32,550 nucleotides of DNA, from positions 1 to 32,550 of the IMG/VR virus record IMGVR_UViG_3300037189_007631. The stretch is one strand, 5' to 3'. Below are positions 18,701 to 25,500 of this stretch, in pieces. Source of the DNA: a virus. The position numbers and the translations under genes were made by a program. Below the pieces are notes generated by a model. It was not told the origin of the DNA, did no database searches, and was given only the letters and a program-made list of their open reading frames with translations. The number at the start of each line of letters is the position of its first letter. The stretch's first letter is position 1.

Positions 18701-19504
18701 GGTTGACGGAACTTCATTGGTGTGATTAGTTTTAGAAATATAAGAATAGCCGCCGTAAGTTACTACGTCGCCAATTTGATATACTTCCGAATCAGACCAA
18801 GAATCTTCAAACTCAAAACCATTTAATAATATGCTAAATTTAGAGTTATCAAAAGATGTATCGGCTGTGTGATACGCTGTGCAAATCCATAAATCAGCGC
18901 CGTATTTAACAACGTCATTTACTCTGTATCTAACAGCATCAGTCCACTCGCCAAGATAAGTTATACCTTGATTAAATGTTTCCCATTTAGATTGATCTGC
19001 CTCTAATCCTAATTCATCAGTGGCTGAACTGATGTGTTTAGTTTTACAAATATAAACAATACCGCCGTAGGTTACTAAATCGTATACTTTATAACGTGTG
19101 CTGGTAGTCCAGGCTGCTTTCCAATCTACACTGGTAGCAAATTCGTCCCACTTGCTTTGATCATTTTCTAAACCTAACCAGGTTGGACTGACATAAGTGG
19201 CTGCGGTATGAGAAGTATTACACTGGTAAACAATGCCGCCGTATTTTACCAAATCGCCAACGTTATAATATTCGCCAGCGGTCCAATCGCCTAACCATTG
19301 TTGGCCGTCTGCAAGTAAATTCCATTTACTTAATTCTGGATTTGTACTATAATCGGTTGCAAACAACGCAGAAGATGTATGGTTAGTAATACAAATGTAG
19401 GTTTTACCACCTTGTGTGATCACATCGTCAACTACGTAAACAGTGTCAGTTTCCCAATTATTACGGTAAACGAATTTAATTCTACCTAATATAAATTCAG
19501 CCAT
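9743..19504 (-). CDS. giant virion adhesin-type structural protein, 3253 aa
   Basis: A single uninterrupted frame. Order of domains: CBM5/12-like repeats (six at 14-325, a seventh near 415-462); an inserted GSGATF module (345-403); beta-helix start (516-545 and 802-836, with TVNIKTGTYTEVLPIVVPSN); an insertion of about 1,000 residues (850-1930) with RD..IxDAxxYDLxxGGN repeats and a second GSGATF module (1247-1305); conserved beta-helix core (1935-2100, GGNRSIVAND, GGRIRATNGNSSYG); a seven-bladed Asp-box propeller (2365-2820) with a Gly-Tyr-Pro insert in blade 2 (2418-2581); and a C-terminal block (3064-3190, FTSTDQDGNFNVG, NIIPTQKAIKSY) shared with the 2722-aa protein. Carbohydrate-binding, beta-helix and propeller folds together point to a tail or baseplate adhesin. 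No protease or lyase catalytic motif is evident. AAGGA precedes the ATG. Confidence 0.88.
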   Translation of the reverse strand: MAEFILGRIKFVYRNNWETDTVYVVDDVITQGGKTYICITNHTSSALFATDYSTNPELSKWNLLADGQQWLGDWTAGEYYNVGDLVKYGGIVYQCNTSHTAATYVSPTWLGLENDQSKWDEFATSVDWKAAWTTSTRYKVYDLVTYGGIVYICKTKHISSATDELGLEADQSKWETFNQGITYLGEWTDAVRYRVNDVVKYGADLWICTAYHTADTSFDNSKFSILLNGFEFEDSWSDSEVYQIGDVVTYGGYSYISKTNHTNEVPSTSTANWAVYTTGFNFRSDWNVGTDYLVGDVVRLGGYTYVALVDNTGEEPPSAEWNLLNSGLRWTVNNETYTDVASTTLTGIGSGATFDVNRVGTAYTVVVNNDGSSYVAGNTIKILGTSVGGLTPANDIIITVDSASAGNITAISHTGNSVSWKDGIVYVLGDVVFFGPNSYICVQGHTASSGNRPDADSTADYWNILAAGAETATLTTPGDTLYYGANGPQRLPIGTDGQVLRVSDGYPVWATYGQIYNSVFVGPLGVDEPYPAAGFSIDKPWKTIRFACKQVEEGYQNPQSKEILQTNKQFLIKEVNNFIVYTYKASVTGTTSGVFLTANTANINVNMPFTFGSLTGALTLAGSAINTSTVYYIKTIVANTSFTVSATPGGPVINAAGTGTGVITFNYDSAKAERDAGYIVDGLVYDLTHGGTQKTTANTLSFYDASGTAYITDNTGYQITQFIGSHQYLKVVIANVLSNSAPALNYQTLNGVSVPAVQRINTDLTAEADANANIQSLLDILVDGLSEGNTSAVAAGINPNTTVNIKTGTYTEVLPIVVPSNTAVVGDELRSTVVQPKSANPMLVNDKKKTISALTRIKDIIPDLIANNNITETAGNTQTQVTTLPAGSVGSTGAAAVIMANGQTIVDIINTGYSAIPSFQFTAPTGYNTSFLAGYGDGKAQIVQNYSFIIADVTQYYANSVTYGPVWTATDTLGREKVRRNISFILDALQHDMTYGGNIQSLVAGSAYYSSFLLNIPADEKPALIDAYTFMKSLIDKIIQKTVITAQSGNTVTRVTTGDAGSAGASTFAQARIQDVIDWITTGETPATVEPSISWASASLQTSYAAIKAKRTEIALDATAWVQKFHQNVVLDLALTTRDAGLIVDAIAYDLVLGTNFNSLSAGRRYLSDASSAVALRTGRAKAPTLGAINFIKYKVKNIAAAGAVAQMQTTLDDAINSITGGKTPRISYPDPVLPSATYSTVAGVNLTALGNSATFNITRTAISLTASPSAGGTGYSVGQTIKILGSNIGGVTPANDIVLVVSAISGGAVSRVTVAQIKDAVIQLEDNRNFLLDEVIAYIDFTYPALEYDKVLTRRDSNYILDALHYDLTYGGDSASQLTGQAYYTFGTSQISSYVKTATLDAIDRLSTAAQLVATNSAVTPTTGNTTSQIFKNGAQVAGPAIAATTIDELVTKIYNYVDLGLDAGAPSITITAIATTDTFTSNAHGLFDGDFIEMRNASTNGLVLGTTYYVVGATTNTFKLAATYGAVAITTFTNGTGLSISVHKTSMPYLGWVDSTLVQVYSTLSSAKSDLQDDVIDFINENYANLDYDESQARSDSSKVIDAVAYDFMFDSNFRAVKAGQAYNRPQAAPLLGRLQSSTRESLKSLQTAIQNTVDTSATAALRVRRGMEIILAQLSFGVGETPEMTGTTEYNNDVLTIAGVEILRANIDYLTHEGTAWVDANFGGTVTSTSATGNVFNVLSHSFEVGDPIKFTFTPIATVATATTASTKKITLNTTAGVVVGMPVTFDGTLFGGVSGSPTVYYVESITGSDITISLTNGGAAGVITSDDTGIMAVTIGGVMGGINANTTYYVLSTPTIDSFTVTAVQNSSTVQVLSNSIGAMTTGYAYDPASCRRDMAEFLKALIYDVQYTGNYKSKRAAQLYLNAINGSELSDMWLVRNATGVRNMTLSGLIGPLSVENEYGTKRPEGGSYTSLDPGFGPYDRNAWVNSRSCYVQNCSLFGTGATALKIDGALHAGGNRSIVANDYTTFISDGIGCWCTGANSLTELVSVFAYYSYAGYIAELGGRIRATNGNSSYGTYGVIAEGVDTYETPIYARLNNQAEEAFITNVITDGAEEVLRIEFANAGSNYTNASYTVSGAGFNAAAIGDEFRDYGVFETRLIDLNNGFGFGGSGYLTAANAAQLSNVGYITIAASDGQLSTAYTGMRILVTAGTGAGQSAAILNYNNGSKVAKIFRESFTNLTVTGSTDAGDTLTVASTATLYANMPIYLGTAIGGLLANTLYFVRSGFTATEFTVSTTSGGTAEPVTATTTGQTVTLYAAGWDNVIPGKATVDALDLTSTYIIEPRITYSAPGYTATARTLSAVATWQAVTYGANTFLAIPTGSTATTYSENGITWAGAGNLPSSTTWVDAVYGGGEQATATAVVGGLGGISAILEAVLGEGVSSGQVVAVNVIRGGFGYLTPPTIKFVSATGSLAEARAIVLDGAITGVIVDIPGSGYATTPTVQVRTDIITSFTVNSWGKNYTSPPTITVSGGGSTNQATGVAELTNNGVSAIAVGNDGGSGYTSTPTVTIVDSNAKFVAIPTTATGGTTKAAYTTASGVRSSSAWSASTGSLPNGTYASIAFGAGYWLAIGGTNTAARSADGNTAWTAVTVPTLGAGTYSSVTYGNGYFVAVASGSNSSIISSTSGNSWIAGGNLPASASWISVAYGNGRFVAIAASSTNAAYSIDQGETWIASPAGLPASIAWTKVTYGQGLFFAVASGSSVCATSPDGQTWTVRAMSASSNWKGIAFGNPTVAGVKVPVFSAVSLTSGQIASSIRTGATPIGRMKVGSGIVSEIRMIEPGSGYPAGPVSATTTSTNVITTSDTTNLTVGQPVEFTGCSAAGLVENVTYFVTSGSIVTNTSFKVSSTLVLANAGTALNISTATLSGTYTAGPTVTQIDPNRIRTAPTRVRVGVGVLGQPSFSDRGNANTTATASASGDGYSDLYQASSFINVSGLYSRPSPGANVEFASIPGEYFKLVSVTNVLGDVGNFTATFQINPALSVLNAPSHNDEVTTRLKYSQVRLTGHDFLYIGTGGFAATNYPNVNISNAITANQSLSSNGGRCFFTSTDQDGNFNVGNLFGVQQSTGTATLNASAFNLSGLQSLQLGTVSVGAGSAVITSFSTDPFFTANSDNIIPTQKAIKSYITAQIGGGQSSLNVNTLTSGVIYVANNTISTTTGVQINVKAKMNFTGGIDGAPVALAFFMQK
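15590..15766 (-). repeat. GSGATF/TPAND module, copy in the long insertion of the 3253-aa protein
   Basis: Encodes residues 1247-1305: GNSATFNITR, GGTGYSVGQTIKILGSNIGG, then VTPANDIVLVV. It is the copy with the most changed first half (GNSATF instead of GSGATF). DNA similarity to the copies at 18296-18472, 20925-21194 and 21450-21707 is obvious in the part encoding IKILG..xGG.TPAND. Confidence 0.8.
18296..18472 (-). repeat. GSGATF/TPAND module, copy interrupting the seventh CBM5/12-like repeat
   Basis: Encodes residues 345-403: LTGIGSGATFDVNRVGTAY, SSYVAGNTIKILGTSVGG, LTPANDIIITV. It falls between the end of one repeat (NLLNSGLRW) and the start of the next (SWKDGIVYVLGDVVFFG), so it sits at or inside a domain boundary of the sugar-binding array. 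Confidence 0.82.
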
Positions 19505-19528
19505 TTTTTTTCATTCCTTTGATATCAA

Positions 19529-19536
19529 TATTTATC
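19529..19536 (-). promoter_or_regulatory. late-promoter-like GATAAATA in the gap before the 3253-aa gene
   Basis: The 52-base gap between the two giants reads, on the - strand, AGATAAATATTGATATC and then AAGGAATG before the ATG. GATAAATA differs by one base from T4 late TATAAATA and fits the NATAAATA form I recall for T4-like cyanophages. The distance to the ATG (about 25 bases) allows a short leader with its Shine-Dalgarno. It is the only sizeable non-coding gap in this operon. Confidence 0.5.
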
Positions 19537-19556
19537 TAAACTTAAATCTACTGCTA

Positions 19557-22500
19557 TTATCCACGGCGGTTTGCGTTCTTCAAAAAGAAGTCCATCGCCA
19601 TCAATCCGCCATCAATTAATCCCGAGTCTACCCCATCAAAATTAACCCTGTTAACCATTATCACACTGGATCCTTGTTGACCTTGTGGAATTGTATTGTT
19701 AATAATGTTGGGGCCACCTATAGTGACCTGACCTGCTGTTGTATTTCCTGTAAATGTGTTTGATCCACCTTGACTTAAACGAGCTGACAAGTAAGATTTA
19801 ATAGCTTTTTGTGTTGGTAATATTGAGTCACTGTTTGCCACAAATGTACCATCTGTACTAAACTGAGTAACAACAACACTGGATCCACCTACTGCAATAC
19901 CGCCCAAACTCAACTGACTTAATCCACTTAGTCCAAACTGGCTGGCGCTCAATGTTACAATACCGGTTGCCTGTTCAACTCCAAACAGATTACCAACTTT
20001 AAAGTTTCCGTCTTGGTCAGTTGATGTGTAAAACACACGACCGTAATTGCTTTCAATGGTCTGATCTTGAGGATTTAAAGTATTTTCAGCCGGTAGTCCT
20101 GGATATCCAGATTCGGGCTGATCTCCATAACCCACGTTTAAGAAATCGTGATTGGTCAAACGTACTTGACTGTATTTTTCACGAATAATAACATTCTTAT
20201 TGTGATCAGGACTTAATGCAATACTCATGGACGGACTGATTTGTATACTTGCTGTCAAATTAGGAGCTGATGTACCATCTAAAATGCTGGCACTAGTAAC
20301 TTTATAGATGATATCATTATCATCTATGACCAAGTTATCACCTGGGCGAGGTAGTCTTGTCAACTGTCTCAATACAATTTCTAATCCAGTCTGATATTGA
20401 TCTGCATAGCCGCTACCGTTTATTGTTACCGCTGTAGAGGAAGTATTATATCCTCGACCTCTGTTAACAAATGTTGGTGCACTGAGTACTCCGCTTCCTA
20501 GTCTAGCAGTGATTGTGGCCACACTAGTTACGTTAGGATCAAACAAAGTAATAGTAGGAGGTGCAGTGTAATTGCCGCCTGTTTCAAATTCTGTCACAGC
20601 AGTGATAATACCAGTAGTAACTGTTGGACGACCTTTAGTAGTAGCGCCTGCAAAAACTACACTGCCAGTGCCAGTTGTGCTGATAGTTACAAACTTTCCT
20701 TCGTTTTCAGTTTCACTGAATCCAAATGCAGAACCTGTATAATTTTGATTCAACACAGTACGTACTTTCCAAAATAATCCATCTTCACTGGTATGTGCCA
20801 CTGTGCTTCCTAATTTTGTGGCTAGGAATATGCCGTTACCGTACGAAACACTGCTTGCTGAAACTGCATATGGTGACTCGTACCAAGTTATTCCGTCGAA
20901 ACTATAAGCAGGTTTAGTAACTTTAGCAGTTCCTGTTACAGATATATCTACCACACCTGAACCTGAACCCAGTGCACCGCCGCCAATAGAATTAACTGTG
21001 ATAGTTAAATCATTAGCTGGAGTTGCGCCGCCCAATGCAGTTCCTAAGATTTTAATTGTGTCGTTAACTGCATATCCAGATCCTAATTGTCCAGAAATTA
21101 CAGAAGCCGAGTACAGTGTGCCGTTAGTTGACACATTGAATTGTGCTCCTGAACCTGATCCTATAATGTTAGTTCCTGACAGCGAACTAAATGTTCTACC
21201 GTCTGGTACTGCTACAAATCTTCCGCTACCGTAAGCAATGCTTGACCAGTTGGCGTTATCAGGAAGCGTACTGGCTTGCCAAGAAACTCCATTATTGACA
21301 CTGTATGCGGCTGATGTTCCAGACCTAGCTATAGCAACAAATCTATCAGATCCGTATGTTACACTACTCCAAGTTCTGCCAGTTCCTGGCAACGCACTGG
21401 CTGTCCAAGATGCTCCATAACTGGTAGAATATGCCGAAGTACCGGCAGAGTTGGCCGTGCCTGATACAGAAACTGTGGTTATACCTGGAGTAAGTGCGCC
21501 TATTGCAACTACAGTAATAGTTAAATCATTAGCTGGCGTCGCGCCGCCCAATGCAGTTCCTAGGATGCTAATAGTGTTTCCTGGTGCATAACCAGAATTA
21601 CCAGCTGTGGCCACTGTAGCAGTATAGGTAGTTCCAGTAGCTGTTACATTAAATGTTGCACCCGAGCCTGATCCGCTGATATTAGTGCCTGATAAATTTT
21701 CGTATGTTCTTCCGCTGGCCACTGAAACAAATCTACCATTTCCGTAAGCAGTACTGACCCACGGACTGGCGGTTGGCAGTGTTCCTCGCTTCCAACTTTG
21801 ACCTTTGGCAAACGAGTAAAGTGCAGTTCTGCTACGATCCGCAGTGATTACCCAAGCAGTATTTCCATATGCCACACTGCTCCAAGTTTCAGCCGCAGTT
21901 GGTAGTGTTACACTACTCCAAGTTTCGCCGTCATCTGATAATGCAATAGTTTGCTGTCCGTTAGGCACAGCCATCCAAAAGTTATCACCGTACACAATAT
22001 CTGCATAACGATTCATCATGTTGATTGCAGGTAAACTTATTGCAGTTTGACTGAATTGTGGTGGAGAATAAATTAAACGAGGTTCGATAAAATATAAACT
22101 AGTCGAATCAAGAGCAGGTTCTGCAGGAGTTCCTGAATTTACATGGTCCCAACCCACTTCACCCATTTGCATAGTACCTGCACCTTCAGTTAACTGAGCA
22201 ACTACGCCACCGAGTGTTCCGCTAATTGTAAAGCTATTAGGACTACCTGGCGTAATATCTTTGACATAGTAAGTTTGGCCTGCGTTTATTCCGCCAAAAA
22301 TTGGTGTTGAGAATATGGCATTCATAGATCCAGAACTAGTAGTCAGCGTTGTTTTGGCACTGGTTGTGGTAAATGCCATAGATCCTGTATCGTCAAGTAT
22401 GTCGGACGACTCTGGACAAGTTTTTGCCACCATGGATCCGGTTGCAGTATTCAATGCCACTGCCGAAGCACCAACAGTCGGAGCAATTGCAAATGTTGTG

Positions 22501-25500
22501 CCATCGTTAATAGCTAGAATAAAATAAGTTTGCTCAGGAATAAGACTTCCAAATGCGTTACCAGTAAATCGGATAGGATTATCTACTACAAATCCTGCGG
22601 TACTGCTACATGTTATCAAGTTTGTACCAAATTCAGTTGCAGTCACGTTGACCACTAGCAAAGTATCTGATACCTGGAATGAGGACGAAGTTGTGATCTT
22701 ACTGATGTAGTATTTTACTCCTAAATCCAATGCACCTAAAGATACTCCAGAGAACACGATCGGATTTAACGGAACTAGTGTGCTGGTGGATGTAACTCCC
22801 AGACGTTTATTAAGAGAAGTGGTTGATAAAATATTTCCAGTTATCAACAATGATGAAATTGTAAAGTTTGTTGCGTCAATAACATCGTTAATATAGTACT
22901 TGTCACCTGTGGCAACTCCGCCCAGTGCTAAACCAGTAAATTGTATTGGCATATTAGCCAACATGCTGGTAGTGCTACCTGTCATATAGCTGGTGTTAGA
23001 CGGTATGTTAATAAACATTGGACTTGTAGGAGTCACAGTTTGCAAAGTTAATGCACTACCAAACGGTGTACTGGTAATTTTAAAAGTAGTACTGTTGACG
23101 ATTTCGTATATGTAATACGTAAAGTTTTCAACTACTCCTCCAACCACAGTGCCACTAAAAGTCACAGCCATATTATAGTAAAAACCAGCTGTGCTAGTAG
23201 CTGTCATCACATTGAATAATCCGCCTGCGGCTTGTAAAATCTGTACAGAAGATTGTGAAGTGGCTGTTACTGTAGTGCTGTAATATGTTGGAATAAACTG
23301 TACTGGTTGATTAAAGTATAGTGTATTCACATCCGATTCGTTACTCAGTGTCAATGTGTCATCTATAGAAGATGTTGCAGTGATTGCCAAAGGTATAATT
23401 GATTCTTTTAATATGTATGCAATTTTAGAACTTTCGTTAAAGTCTGAAATAACTCCAAACTGACCTGCGCCTGTTCCGCTGTTAATAAACAATCGCATAC
23501 CGTTATAATTTGCAGCCGTATTAATGTCAGCACCGGCTAGTGTAATAAATGATTCGTTACCGCCTTGTGCGTTGTTACTGGCTACTAGATATCCGCTACC
23601 ACCTGCTCCTGCGCCCGGGTCTGTAATTCGCGATTCGTATACGCTTAATGATCTAGTTTCATCAGCAACAATAATTGCTTCAACTCCAGCACCTGCAATA
23701 ATATAATCAGCAAATGCTGTATACTGTCCTACTGTGGTTGACAGATAGAATCTTGGCTCGGAACCGATTTCTAATTGCGTTCCGTAAACATATGAACTGC
23801 CAGAGAAAAATACCAATCCACGAGGATACAATGTAAATCTTAATGTGTCATTTAACGCATTAGTATCGTATGTAGTAAACCAAATTCGGTACCAACCGTC
23901 TGTAAGGCTTATGACTCCGTATTCAATTGGATTTACACCGCCTGTAATTGCATACGGCGTAATAGCCAATGTATCAAAGTTGAATAAAATTCCAGAACCG
24001 TTCTGTGTTGCGCCGGTATAGTAGGCGATCAAATCAAAATACTGAGCTGTTCCTTTCTTAACATGAACACTGGCAGTGTAGTTTAATGCACTTCCTGCTG
24101 GAACAGTACCTGCTGGAGTTACAGTAATAATAGTACTACCCACAAGGCTGGCCACAGTAAGTGTGATATCATTAGTACCGTCAACACCACCAACTTGGCT
24201 TCCATATATTCTAATTCTATTACCGAAAACGTATCCAGTTCCGCCTGTGCCGCCCAACGCAATCTGCACATTGTAACTTGTGGCATTAACAGTAACATCA
24301 AATGTTGCGCCAGATCCAGAACCTGTAATATTATCTCCAATCAAGCCTGAATATGTAGCACCCGTTGGCGTGATAGATATATCTTTATAGATATAACTAC
24401 TGTCAGTGATGGAGGTTGTTCCGGTCATCATCCAGCCGTCTGCGTATCCGCTAGGACTGATAATATTTTGTTGTAATGTTACGTTGCCGTCTGTAGTCCA
24501 ACCTGCCGCTAAAAAGTCATTACTATAACCTAACAAGTTAGTAGTTGCTTGATTATATTCGACACCTGCGTTGATATATTGTAATTTTAATAAATTTGCA
24601 TCGGTACCAAACGCTTGTTGAACTGCGGCGCTGGCTTCGGTTGATTGATTATTAATCTTTGCAGTGATAGGAGATTCGTCAATATCAAACCCTTCAGCAA
24701 TACAACCGTACGAACCGTATGAGCTATTACCGTTGGTTGCACGAATGCGACCTCCGTCTTCAGCAAAATAACTGGTGTAGCAGTAGTATGTAAAAACTGA
24801 AACCAATTCTGCTTTAGATTCAGTGCCAGTAACCCATGCTCCAATACCGTCTGATATAATACAAGTAAAGTCGTTGGCAGTGATTGAGCGATTGCCGCCG
24901 TTATGTAATTCTCCGTCAACTTTCATACCACTACAACCAATACCAAACATGGTACAGTTTTGTGTGTAAGGACTACGTCTATAAATCCAAGCAGATGTAT
25001 CGTTTGGACCAGTACCAGGATCTAACGATGCAAATGCGCCGCCTGTCGGACGTTGGGTAAAGTATTCATTTTGTGCAGTTAGTGTGCCTAATAGACCTGA
25101 CAAAGTCATGTCACGCAATCCAGTGCCGTTTCTCAAACGGAACATATCTTCTATGGCGTCACCACCTACAATTTGATTAAATCCTTGTCTATCTTCAGGA
25201 GTTACGACAGCTCCACCTACCACTGTACTGACTTGGAACGAAGTAGGGGTCAGCGTAGATCCTTTTACATAGTATGTCTGTCCTGCGGTGATTGCGGCAC
25301 CTCCAACTTGTCCTGTCAAGTTAGTGACAAAACTTGATATTCTAACAAACTGTATAGGACATCCGTCGTACATTCCTTCTGTTGAATATGCGCTAAATGT
25401 CTTGTCTGTGCTGTTTGATTCTGTTGTGAATGTGTTGATAACTAGTTTAGGCTGAACTGTAACGCCGCGCAGTTCGTCTCCTACAATGGCCACTTGAGCT

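Noticed and set aside
10315-19504. Polysaccharide lyase or depolymerase activity of the beta-helix proteins
   Set aside because: The beta-helix fold is suggestive, but I could not identify catalytic residues or a known lyase motif, so only a structural or binding role is stated.
18296-24344. The repeated DNA segments as a CRISPR array or insertion sequence
   Set aside because: The repeats are in-frame coding modules 2.5-9 kb apart or a few hundred bases apart, with no regular spacers, terminal inverted repeats or transposase.
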